From Alphaproteobacteria bacterium (GTDB taxonomy: Bacteria > Pseudomonadota > Alphaproteobacteria > ATCC43930 > CGMCC-115725): a DNA stretch of 14,146 bases. Positions 7,354-14,146 of the stretch are shown piece after piece; position 1 is the first letter of the stretch; each line of letters begins with the position of its first letter. The stretch covers positions 1-14,146 of the forward strand of contig JAFMSA010000039.1 of assembly GCA_017353855.1 (NCBI GenBank), in the 5' to 3' direction. The notes under the pieces are model-generated. The model was not told the DNA's origin. It did not search any database and saw only the letters and a program-made list of their open reading frames with translations. The translations under genes were made by a program, and so were the position numbers.

Positions 7354-7695
7354 ATGATGAAGCTCGAAAAAGCTATGGCGATAGCTCTCTTTTCCGTGGT
7401 GCTCGCGGGCATCGGCCCGGTCGGCTCGGCCGTCGCCGACACGCCATGGCAGAAGGCGCACCCCCGGCGAGAAGAGGTGAATGGCCGCCTTGCCCATCAG
7501 AATCATCGTATTCACCAGGAGGTAAGAGAGGGCGAATTGACCAGGAGACAAGCAGGCCGCCTGCACCGCGAAGATCACCGGATCCGCCAAGAGGAACGTG
7601 ACATGGCCGGCCAAAATGGCAGTCACATCACCAGACTGGAGCACCGGACGCTAAATCAGCAGGAGAACGCAGTCAGCAGACAGATCGGCCGATAA
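7354..7695 (+). CDS. Small exported helical-repeat protein, His/Arg/Gln-rich, with LTxxQ motif
   Basis: 113 residues from ATG 7354 (ATG 7342 would add four). A signal peptide spans residues 1-28 (MMKLEKAMAIALFSVVLAGI, cleavage probably after AVA at 26-28). The mature part holds three related helical units: RLAHQNHRIHQE (45-56), RLHREDHRIRQE (69-80) and RTLNQQENAVSRQ (98-110). LTRRQ at 62-66 fits the LTxxQ pattern of the CpxP/Spy periplasmic stress proteins. Many proteobacteria have a similar exported protein annotated only as hypothetical; this is recalled and unverified. The function is unknown; a periplasmic chaperone or metal-binding role is inference. It lies 102 bases after the sigma/anti-sigma/sensor operon on the same strand and could be a target of that sigma factor, though I see no shared promoter motif. 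Confidence 0.75.
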   Translation: MMKLEKAMAIALFSVVLAGIGPVGSAVADTPWQKAHPRREEVNGRLAHQNHRIHQEVREGELTRRQAGRLHREDHRIRQEERDMAGQNGSHITRLEHRTLNQQENAVSRQIGR

Positions 7696-8221
7696 ATCGA
7701 CGCTTCGCTAACGGCGCCAGCCTTCCCTCGCTCAATGCCGGTCTGCCGTGACTGTTCATACCAGGCCATGCACCGCATCGAACGCTGGCGCCATTACCCC
7801 GGGCTCGATTACTTGCTCCGTCAGCTCCGTCAAGAATCGTCGCCATGGAAGATCGTCAATGCCGCAAGCCCGGGGTGTTCTGGCGGCTCCATCTACCCCG
7901 GTGTCGCAGTGATGCAGCGGCTTCCGGCACTGCTGTGGTGCGGAGACCCATGACGCCTGCCGGGGGAGTGGTTGTTGCCGTCAGCGTCACAACAGATGCT
8001 GAATAGCGTGTTGCGCAGAGAGTGAGCCGCACCTGAGCGTGATTATGAAAACCGTGATTACCGCCCTTGCCCGCTACTCCTTCTCGGCACGGCCTCGTCG
8101 ACACGAGTCGAAGCAGCCTGCGCCCGCCGGGCGCCCGGACACTGGACGGCAGGGCCATTGGAATACCGATGAACGTGGACGCCGCCCCGGTAGTCGGCGC
8201 GCAGCGTAGATCACGTCCAGT
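7696..8221. other. Gap without a supported gene, left flank of IS256 remnant
   Basis: Two short plus-strand open frames exist: 7735-7953 (72 codons) and 8045-8209 (54 codons, starting MKTVITALARYSF). Neither has a good ribosome binding site or a recognisable motif. The second lies in the same frame as the transposase remnant that follows, separated by its TAG at 8207-8209, but does not read as transposase. Part of this stretch may be degraded IS DNA. Confidence 0.35.
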
Positions 8222-8557
8222 TGCATCGGCCAGTGGCTCGGGAAGTGGCAGAGCAAACATTTGCGGCTGTGCAATTGGCCCGAGGAGCACATAGAGGAGA
8301 CCCTGACATATTGTCGCCTGCCGCTGCCGCACCATGGGCACAGGAAATCTACCAACATGCTGGAGCGGCTGAACCACGAATTGAAACTCCAGACGCACGT
8401 GGTGCGGATCTTTCCCAACGCGGAGAGCTGCCTCAGATTAGGGCGGGCGCTGGCCGTAGAAACCCCACGAGAACTGGCTTGAAGGCACCCGCTATCTCAA
8501 CATGGACCATTAGGCCGCGAACACAAAAAGGAGGCGCTGCGGCGCGCAGCACTATGA
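8222..8557 (+). pseudogene. IS256-family (mutator-type) transposase, C-terminal remnant with two frameshifts
   Basis: The first frame reads WLGKWQSKHLRLCNWPEEH, then HRKSTNMLERLN (catalytic third acidic residue Glu at 8363-8365), then THVVRIFPNAESCLRLG and ALAVET. An extra C within 8463-8466 shifts the frame; the next frame continues HENWLEGTRYLNMDH and hits TAG at 8511-8513. A third frame from 8519 continues EHKKEALRRAAL and stops at TGA 8555-8557. Together these rebuild the normal C-terminus of an IS256-family transposase. The N-terminal two-thirds, including both catalytic Asp residues, is missing, so it cannot transpose by itself. Sequence up to about 8770 may be the non-coding IS tail. 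Confidence 0.85.
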
Positions 8558-8834
8558 CAGCCCCAATCTGCCGGAGCCTGGCGCCGTGCTCGACCGCCGT
8601 CAAGACCGCTGATGTGCCCGCCTGCGGCGGTGGCCTGCGGCCAGTCTTGACTGCGGCGGGGCGCGGCGCCACGCTGACTGCAGGTCGGGACGAAGAAACG
8701 GTCCCTCCGGTCGAACAAAGAAACTGCACTCGCCGGACCTTTGTGCAGAACTTGCCGGACATAACTCCCCGAGCCCGCTCGATCTGCGGCGCGCCCGAGG
8801 GTGGGGCCGCGCGCTAGTCGGATCGCCCGCCCTG

Positions 8835-8965
8835 GCTGTATTATTACATCAGGTATTTTGAGTAGGTCTTAAAATCTACCCAAGTATTGTAATTCCTGGT
8901 TATCCAATTTGGTCAGGTCTAGAATCCGCGAGCGAATTTATATATCACTCATAGCTTGCGGCTTG
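8835..8965. other. AT-rich island
   Basis: A run clearly richer in A and T than its surroundings, with TATTATTACATC, TCTTAAAATC and TTTATATATC tracts. An imperfect 6-bp inverted repeat (GTAGGT/ATCTAC) lies at 8862-8879. I could not place a -35/-10 pair with acceptable spacing. It could be a promoter region, a nucleoid-protein binding site or a foreign fragment. Confidence 0.4.
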
Positions 8966-9478
8966 CGGTATAGGTTGCCATTTTCCGGCGTCGGGACGCG
9001 CCGCAGGCACGATAACCCCCCATGCGTGGCTATGGAAAATCACGGCTTGCGCCGTGAAACGAGGATACGCGAGCGCGTCCTTAGGATCTCGTACCAGACC
9101 GTTGCGAATATCCTCGCGCGGCCGGACCGGGAAGGAGCCGCTGTGTGATTCCGACCATCACCGCCGCAATTACCACGCTCGCCGAACAAGTGTCCGGGTA
9201 GCAATCTAACAATCAGCCGAGAACCGCCAAGATCGAGACCTACGGTGTGGGGTAACGACAGTCGAGGTAAATTTCTTGAGGCGAAAGATGACGAGCAAGC
9301 AAAACTAGGTAGCGATGCCCAGTCACGGCGCACCTCGGCGGCGTCAAAATGCCTGCAGGAACCGCTTTTTCGTAAACGACCACGTTTGCCGCGGGGGTGC
9401 GCGAACGGTAGGATGAGGCCGGCACTGTACCCCGGGCTAGGCCTTTCAGTCTTCAAGGAGAGAGAGCTCGTCCAATCA

Positions 9479-9483
9479 GGGAG
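9479..9483 (+). promoter_or_regulatory. Ribosome binding site deciding a GTG start
   Basis: GGGAG lies 7 bases before GTG 9491. It supports starting the DUF1326 protein at 9491 rather than at the far upstream codon 9245, whose extra 82 residues look random. Confidence 0.65.
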
Positions 9484-9490
9484 TTCGAAA

Positions 9491-10108
9491 GTGGCAAGCT
9501 GGCAGCTATCAGGCGATTACTTCGAGAATTGCAACTGCGATGTGGTATGCCCGTGCCTCGTCTCGAAGGCCGCGCCGCTGGCGGCGCGACCTACCCAGGG
9601 CATGTGTGACGTCGCTCTGCTTTTCCATATAGAGAGCGGCCGTTACGACCAAGTATCCCTCGATGGCCTCAACGTCGCTCTCATCGCCCACACGCCGGGT
9701 CCGATGGGCGAAGGCAACTGGACGATCGCGGGATATATCGACGAGCGGGCCGATGACCAGCAGACGGCGGCGCTCGCAGCCATTTTCACCGGCGCCGACG
9801 GCGGCCCGATGACCGCGTTTGCGCCGCTGATCAGCAACAATCTGGGAGTGAGGAAGGCACCGATCCGCTATACGATAAACGGCAAGATCCGCGCTGCGCA
9901 AATCCCCGGGGTATTGAACATGGGCGTCGAGCCCCTCCCGACCATGCATCCGAGCGGGGAAATCTGGGCCACAATCGGTCATCCGGTGGCACCCGACAAG
10001 CTTGCGCTCGCCGTCGGCAGTAGCGCGAGCACTTTTGGAGATCATGGGATGCACTGGGACAATTCCGGTAGGAACGGTCACTATGCGCCGATCAGCTGGT
10101 CGAACTGA
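9491..10108 (+). CDS. DUF1326 domain-containing protein
   Basis: 205 residues, full length for the family. It opens MASWQLSGDYFENCNCDVVC; the hallmark is the double CxC pattern C14-x-C16 and C20-x-C22 (ENCNCDVVCPC), plus a fifth Cys at 39. The cluster of cysteines could bind a metal, but the biochemical role of DUF1326 proteins is not established. Later segments (GNWTIAGYID, GGPMTAFAPLIS, GVEPLP, STFGDHGMHWDNSG) fit the family's beta-rich fold. It lacks a signal peptide or membrane segment. DUF1326 genes often sit beside a DUF2182 membrane-protein gene; none is present here, so this copy is solitary among decayed mobile DNA. The chosen start is GTG 9491, supported by GGGAG and by the family N-terminus beginning right there. 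Confidence 0.88.
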   Translation: MASWQLSGDYFENCNCDVVCPCLVSKAAPLAARPTQGMCDVALLFHIESGRYDQVSLDGLNVALIAHTPGPMGEGNWTIAGYIDERADDQQTAALAAIFTGADGGPMTAFAPLISNNLGVRKAPIRYTINGKIRAAQIPGVLNMGVEPLPTMHPSGEIWATIGHPVAPDKLALAVGSSASTFGDHGMHWDNSGRNGHYAPISWSN

Positions 10109-10448
10109 CCAAATAACGAAGCGAAAGCGTGGGCAAGAAGCGCACGATAGCAGGGAGACAGGGGGCGGCCCACGAGCCCCGATAAATAGCCAGGTGGCGC
10201 GTCACCTCTTACGAGCCCGCGTGGCCTGGCGGGCCTGCCGGACACGCCGCACACCGAACTGGGTAGCACCGGACAAAACTTACTGTTGCCGCGGCTCGTA
10301 CTACCGTTCGGCTTACTTCGCAGCCCTCTGTGCCGGCGCGTCAACGACCGCCTTGAAACGCGGACTCGCGGTCGCCATGCTAGCCTACAGTATCATCTAC
10401 ACTCTTGCTACGCTTTGGCGAGACCTCGATCTCGCAGTTCAAGAAGGT
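10109..10448. other. Gap without a supported gene
   Basis: About 340 bases after the DUF1326 gene. A plus-strand frame running on from inside that gene (10002-10613) stays open, but the translation before about 10449 is not recognisable and has no start signal of its own. The stretch could be degraded upstream sequence of the possible transposase tail that follows. Confidence 0.35.
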
Positions 10449-10648
10449 CTCGATCAGCTCACGACCCTCTGCCTGACCGAGATACTTCTTTCTCAACACA
10501 CCAGTGTCCTACCAACTCCCCACGCCATACGACAGCGTCCGGCAACTGCTGGACGCCGCCCACACGCGCCTCCCCTCCAAAATCGCTCCAATGCGCTCGC
10601 GGTTGGCCACTAAGGCCGAGCTCCCCGATTGCAGAAAGTCAACATTAA
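10449..10648 (+). pseudogene. Possible transposase C-terminal remnant split between two frames
   Basis: One frame gives LDQLTTLCLTEI (10449-10484). A different frame then gives VSYQLPTPYDSVRQLLDAAH, TRLPSK and LATKAELPDCRKS, ending at a TAA near 10646-10648. The two join logically if there is a frameshift between about 10480 and 10513. A tail with L..L..L.L.E, a PTP turn, a short helix and a basic end resembles the C-termini of some IS transposases (perhaps IS1634-like), but I cannot name the family securely. No start, catalytic core or terminal repeat is visible. Confidence 0.35.
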
Positions 10649-10659
10649 CAAGACATTAA

Positions 10660-10974
10660 TCTGGCAGCCTCGCTCTCGACAGGGCGGACATCCGCTACAA
10701 GCGATTTCTGCGCGATATCGAAGGGTTGGGTGCGGCCCTGCCGTTCAGCAGCTCTTCGAGGCGCATGGCTGTCGATTTCATCAAGAGTCTTGCGAAAGCG
10801 ACCCAGTGGAGCAAAGCCGCCGCGGTATTAAAGAACCTATTCAAAATAGCTCGATGCTACGGAAGCGTCGCGACCGACCAGGCCGCCGGCTTGCGGCTCA
10901 AGAAGACCAAACCACGCAAAAAGCCAAAACTGGCGCGCTGCTCGACGTCCCAGTCCATCCAGTGGGTAGGATGA
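10660..10974 (+). pseudogene. Possible tyrosine-recombinase core-binding-domain fragment
   Basis: Open frame after a stop at 10657-10659, without a convincing start (TTG 10726 and ATG 10765 are available). It reads DRADIRYKRFLRDIEGLG, then AVDFIKSLAKATQWSKAAAV, then LKNLFKIARCYGSVATDQAA and GLRLKKTKPRKKPK. The spacing of LKNLFKIA..YG.V..D.AAGLRLKK recalls the core-binding domain of phage-type integrases (allfryAv..g.v..nPa.gv). The catalytic R-H-R-Y domain is absent; the frame ends at TGA 10972-10974, one base short of the helicase stop on the other strand. It is either an integrase stump or an unrelated small ORF. Confidence 0.3.
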
Positions 10975-10975
10975 G

Positions 10976-13054
10976 CTATTCCCACATCTCCCGCATCCGG
11001 GCAGCCAGGTCGACCCGTATCCGCGGCCCCGTGGCCTGGACTGGCTGATAACCGGCGTCTGCGTGCGCTCGGCGCTCGAACGTATCGAGGATGCTGTCCG
11101 GAATGAACCGGCTGCGCATTGTCAGTACGTAGCCATCGCCATGTCGATGCTGATGGCTGCGGAACAGGCGCATTGGCTGGATCAGATGCAGGTGCTGTCG
11201 GGCGCGCGTCATCGCCACATAGAGGAGGCGCCGTTCTTCTTCAACCTGCTCGCGAGTGCGCACCGCCATGTCCGAAGGGATGCAGCCGTCGATCACGTTG
11301 AGGACGAAGACAGCGCTCCACTCCTGCCCCTTGGCAGAATGGATCGTCGAAAGGATGAGATAGTCCTCGTCTAGATGCGGCGGCATCGCCTCGGCACCGG
11401 TGGCTTCAGGCGGGTCGAGGGTCAGCTCGCTGAGAAAGCTTCCGCGGGTTGGGTAAGTCGCGGCAATCTGCTCGAGCTGGTCGAGATCACCGCTGCGCGC
11501 GGCGAAATTGTCGTGCAGGCGCTCAAGATGAGGTTGGTACCACTGGCGAACCAAGGCGATTTGTCCCTCCCAGGCCGTCTCCTTGCGCAGTCCGGACAGC
11601 AGTCCGCAAAACTCCGGCCAGTGCGGTGCGGCGGCGCCCGGCGCCGGAAAGTAGTTCAGCGACGCAAAGTCCCAGCCGGCTCGGGTCAGGTGGATCAACG
11701 CCGCGCGCGCCATGGCAGGGCCTAGTCCGGGGAGCAGCTGGAGAACGCGAAATGCCGCGATCGCGTCCCTGGGATTCTCGATCCAGCGAAGAACGCACAG
11801 GAGATCCCTGACGTGCACCGTCTCGAGGAATCTCAGGCCACCATATTTGACGAACGGAATACCTCGTCGGGCGAGCTCAAGTTCGAGCTGGTCGCTATGG
11901 TGACTCGTTCGGAAGAGCACCGCCTGGCGCTTCAGATCGATCCCTGCCTCTCGATGCTCCAGAACACGTTCGACGACGTACTCGACCTGAGCCCTCTCGT
12001 CGGCCGCGACGACCAGCTGCGGCCTCTCTCCAGACAGTTTGTCTGAAACGAGTTGCTTGCGAAATCCCTCGGCCGCCTGGCCGATAACCGCGTTGCAAGC
12101 GTCGAGGATGGGTTCTGTCGACCGGTAGTTCTGCTCCAGCGTGACCACCTCTGCAGGCGGGGCGAAGTGGTTCGGGAAGTCCAGGATGTTGCGCACTGTG
12201 GCGGCGCGGAAGGAGTAGATTGACTGTGCATCGTCGCCGACGACCGTCAAGCCGCGCCCGTCGGGCTTCATCCGCAGCAGGATCCGGGCCTGGAGCGCGT
12301 TCGTGTCTTGATACTCGTCGACTAAAATATGGTCGAAGTGATCACTGACGAACTGCGCCAGCGCCGGATCCTCCATCATAAGCGCCCAGTAGAGGAGCAA
12401 GTCGTCGTAGTCGAGGACGTTCTCCTGTTGCTTTGCTTCGACGTAAGCGCGGAAGAGGCTTTTAAGCTCAGCCTCCCATGCCGCGCACCACGGAAAAGCG
12501 CTTTCCAGCGTCTCGGACAACGGAGATCGCGCATTCACCGTGTGCGAGTAGATTGCGAGACATGTGTCCTTCCGTGGGAATCGTGCCTCCGTTTTTGCCA
12601 GGCCTAACTCGTTCCGAACAAAATTGAGACGATCGGCCGCGTCGCCACGATCGAGAACGGTGAATGAAGGATCGAGCCCGATGCTGTGGGCGTGCTCGCG
12701 CAACAGCCGGTTGGCGATTGCATGGAAGGTCCCGGACCAGGAGATCCCGCCCGACGCTGCCTTCACGCTTGGCCTCTGTGCAGGACCTGCGGCGGCCAGA
12801 ATACGTTGCGCCCGGCGCGTCATTTCAGTGGCAGCGCGGCGCGTGAAGGTCAGCAGCAGGATTCGCTCCGGTGCGGCGCCATTCAGGATCAGATGCACAA
12901 CCCGATGAGCCAGCGTGTTTGTCTTGCCAGTACCGGCGCCGGCGATGATCAGAAGCGGACCCGAAACTTCCACGTCCCGACCATCCGAAACACCATGCTC
13001 CACCGCTTTTCGCTGGGCGACGTTCAGATTGCGCAGATATGCCGGATAATCCAT
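10976..13054 (-). CDS. UvrD/Rep/PcrA-family ATP-dependent DNA helicase (superfamily 1)
   Basis: 692 residues with the complete SF1A motif set: Q-motif-like NVAQRKAVEH (11-20); Walker A AGAGTGKT (38-45); LLLTFTRRAA (67-75); Walker B ILVDEYQDTN (243-252); GDDAQSIYSFRAA (273-285); LEQNYRST (306-313); STIHSAKGQEWSAVFVLNV (569-587); RRLLYVAMTRARQHLHLI (608-625). It would use ATP to unwind DNA 3'-to-5' in repair or replication restart. It is somewhat shorter than UvrD or PcrA (about 720 aa). No nuclease domain follows, so it is not RecB- or AddA-like. Start ATG (13052-13054 on plus) agrees with the family N-terminus, although no clear ribosome binding site precedes it. It is monocistronic, with no repair genes beside it. 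Confidence 0.95.
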   Translation of the reverse strand: MDYPAYLRNLNVAQRKAVEHGVSDGRDVEVSGPLLIIAGAGTGKTNTLAHRVVHLILNGAAPERILLLTFTRRAATEMTRRAQRILAAAGPAQRPSVKAASGGISWSGTFHAIANRLLREHAHSIGLDPSFTVLDRGDAADRLNFVRNELGLAKTEARFPRKDTCLAIYSHTVNARSPLSETLESAFPWCAAWEAELKSLFRAYVEAKQQENVLDYDDLLLYWALMMEDPALAQFVSDHFDHILVDEYQDTNALQARILLRMKPDGRGLTVVGDDAQSIYSFRAATVRNILDFPNHFAPPAEVVTLEQNYRSTEPILDACNAVIGQAAEGFRKQLVSDKLSGERPQLVVAADERAQVEYVVERVLEHREAGIDLKRQAVLFRTSHHSDQLELELARRGIPFVKYGGLRFLETVHVRDLLCVLRWIENPRDAIAAFRVLQLLPGLGPAMARAALIHLTRAGWDFASLNYFPAPGAAAPHWPEFCGLLSGLRKETAWEGQIALVRQWYQPHLERLHDNFAARSGDLDQLEQIAATYPTRGSFLSELTLDPPEATGAEAMPPHLDEDYLILSTIHSAKGQEWSAVFVLNVIDGCIPSDMAVRTREQVEEERRLLYVAMTRARQHLHLIQPMRLFRSHQHRHGDGYVLTMRSRFIPDSILDTFERRAHADAGYQPVQATGPRIRVDLAARMREMWE

Positions 13055-13850
13055 GTGAAGTGCGGCTCAGCCGGTGTCTTCTCGATTTCTCAGACGCTCC
13101 GCCCGAAGTGGTTGAGGGATTCTGGGGCGCGTTAAGGGCTCTGAAAGGCTCGTCATCCACGCTCCCATCGGGCGGAAGCAAGCGTCACCACATCATGACC
13201 ACAGTCGGGTAAAGCATCACTGCGCACAGGATCGCAGCGTAAGGTGCCCTGATTGCTTGCAGATAATGGTCCCCCACGGGGGTTCAGGCGAGACGTCGCG
13301 AGAGCGGACACGACATGACTACCGGACGGCCCGGTCATCACTCGCCATGACCGGCGGTTGGTCGTCTTCATCGACGGTACCGACGTGGTTGCGGCGCCCG
13401 CAGCGAGATCAACACGAGTGTCGGATATGAGGCCGCTGCTCGGAGGATTGCGGCCGAGAGCGACCCAAGCAAGCTGTCTGCTCGAGATGCAAGAGCCCCG
13501 CAGGCAAGAGCAGTCACAAAGCCCTGCGGCACGGTGACAGGACCTAATAAAGGCTTCGCCGTGGAACGCCGCCCTTTGCCGGCCCGTTGCCGACGGGTCG
13601 GGCGGAACTCTACCGGATAGCCAGTTGATGATGGTTGAGCTCCAGCCGGCATCTCCGTTTCTTTTTGCAATCCAATCCTTTCCCCAGCTCCCCACCCGGT
13701 AGCCGGCACATGAAATATTATACGCTCAGCCGACTGCCGATGCGCCGAGCAGGCCCCCTTCCGCTGTCTTGAAGCAAGCCGACCGGCGCTTTCATAGCGA
13801 ATCGAGCGCTCCGGGGCGGACCGTGAGGGGGGCTATGTCGGCTCGTCCTA
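13055..13850. other. Stretch without a recognisable gene between helicase and amine oxidase remnant
   Basis: About 800 bases. Both strands have open frames up to 180 codons, as expected in GC-rich DNA, but translations show no motif, are rich in Arg, Ser, Pro and Gly, and have no credible start. The helicase promoter should lie in the first 100 or so bases. I looked for a dinucleotide-binding GxGxxG segment that would be the missing N-terminus of the amine oxidase and did not find one. Confidence 0.4.
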
Positions 13851-14146
13851 GGGCATCTGAAATACGCGGGCGTAGTTCTCGACCCTCCGACCGCCGCGGC
13901 CAGCAGCGAGATCCCGGCGGCGGGCTGAGCGGCGACCCTGTGCCGTCCGAGCCGCTCGCCGAAGTCCTGTATCCTCGCGTATGGTTTCGCCTTGCCCTTG
14001 GCCAAATGCGCGAGTACCAGCTCATGATCTTCCAGCCGGTGGGCGGCATCGACATGATCGCCAAGGCGTTCCCACGCGGAATCGGCAGCCTGATCCGCTA
14101 CAACGCCAAGGTCACTGCGATAAAGCAGGACGCCAACCACCTATGT
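13851..14146 (+). pseudogene. Flavin monoamine oxidase-family fragment, 5'-degraded, cut by right edge
   Basis: One frame reads GGGLSGDPVPSEPLAEVLY, then WFRLALGQMREYQ, then IFQPVGGIDMIAKAFPRGIG and SLIRYNAKVTAIKQD, running off the window. The QPVGG.D.I..AF....G..IRYNAKV.AI pattern is typical of FAD-dependent amine oxidoreductases (flavin monoamine oxidase family), in the middle of the protein. Just upstream, LKYAGV appears in another frame (13857-13874), where homologues commonly have a similar YAG segment, suggesting a frameshift between about 13875 and 13920. The N-terminal FAD-binding domain is absent from the window. The frame is nominally open back to 13703 with an ATG at 13835, but those residues look random. 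It is probably a decayed gene; an intact 3' part outside the window cannot be excluded. Confidence 0.6.

Larger units (their letters stand above)
8558..9490. other. Non-coding or decayed stretch between the IS256 remnant and the DUF1326 gene
   Basis: About 930 bases. The first 210 are GC-rich and may be the distal end of the IS256-type element. An AT-rich island follows at about 8835-8965 (listed separately). A frame at 8909-9148 ends with RISYQTVANILARPDREG, which faintly recalls the C-terminus of IS21-type IstA transposases. The frame open from 9245 to 9490 upstream of the DUF1326 gene has no coding character and precedes a better start. Confidence 0.35.

Noticed and set aside
8045..8209. 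54-codon ORF starting MKTVITALARYSF
   Set aside because: No Shine-Dalgarno, unrecognised sequence and an Arg/Pro-rich tail; not enough to call a gene.
9245..9490. 82-residue N-terminal extension of the DUF1326 frame
   Set aside because: Residues look random, the family N-terminus begins at 9491, and a good ribosome binding site sits just before that GTG.
13153..13695. 180-codon minus-strand open frame
   Set aside because: No motif, no credible start signal and random-looking composition.
13718..14140. 140-codon minus-strand open frame at the right edge
   Set aside because: Antisense to the amine oxidase signature, which is far more convincing.
1..14146. CRISPR array, tRNA or rRNA genes
   Set aside because: No regularly spaced direct repeats and no cloverleaf or rRNA-like segments were seen on reading the window; a dedicated tRNA scan was not possible.

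Overview
The window looks like a chromosomal accessory stretch from a GC-rich alphaproteobacterium, most likely a soil Hyphomicrobiales member of the Bradyrhizobium type. That placement is inferred from the gene families, the GC-rich codon use and the style of the insertion-sequence debris. No rRNA or tRNA gene is available to fix it. Seven well-supported genes alternate with long stretches of decayed or non-coding DNA.

Left part (1-5477): the 3' portion of a YncE-type beta-propeller/phosphoesterase fusion enters from the left edge. After about 880 bases with no recognisable gene comes a 73-residue conserved-looking small protein. A type B carboxylesterase follows, with a complete catalytic triad and a strong ribosome binding site. 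A 23-base dyad lies just after the esterase.

Centre (5749-7695): a compact regulatory operon. An ECF sigma factor overlaps a one-pass membrane protein by ATGA (probable anti-sigma factor). That gene overlaps a membrane-anchored CnrX/Metal_resist-like periplasmic sensor. The arrangement resembles CnrYXH-type extracytoplasmic signalling, but no metal-efflux genes are present. A stem-loop holds the sensor's stop codon in its loop. Next comes a small exported, histidine-rich, helical-repeat protein with an LTxxQ motif, which could be an envelope-stress output of the system.

Right-centre (7696-10975): a mobile-element graveyard. It holds the C-terminal tail of an IS256-family transposase broken by two frameshifts, an AT-rich island, one intact DUF1326-family gene (start re-assigned to a GTG), a second possible transposase tail split between two frames, and an ORF resembling the core-binding part of a tyrosine recombinase.

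Right part (10976-14146): a full-length UvrD/Rep-type helicase on the minus strand, about 800 bases without a recognisable gene, and a plus-strand flavin amine oxidase fragment. That fragment lacks its FAD-binding N-terminus and runs off the right edge.

No CRISPR array, tRNA or rRNA was seen. The most interesting unit is the orphan sigma/anti-sigma/sensor trio with its neighbouring exported protein. I found no convincing evidence of an entirely new defence or biosynthetic system.
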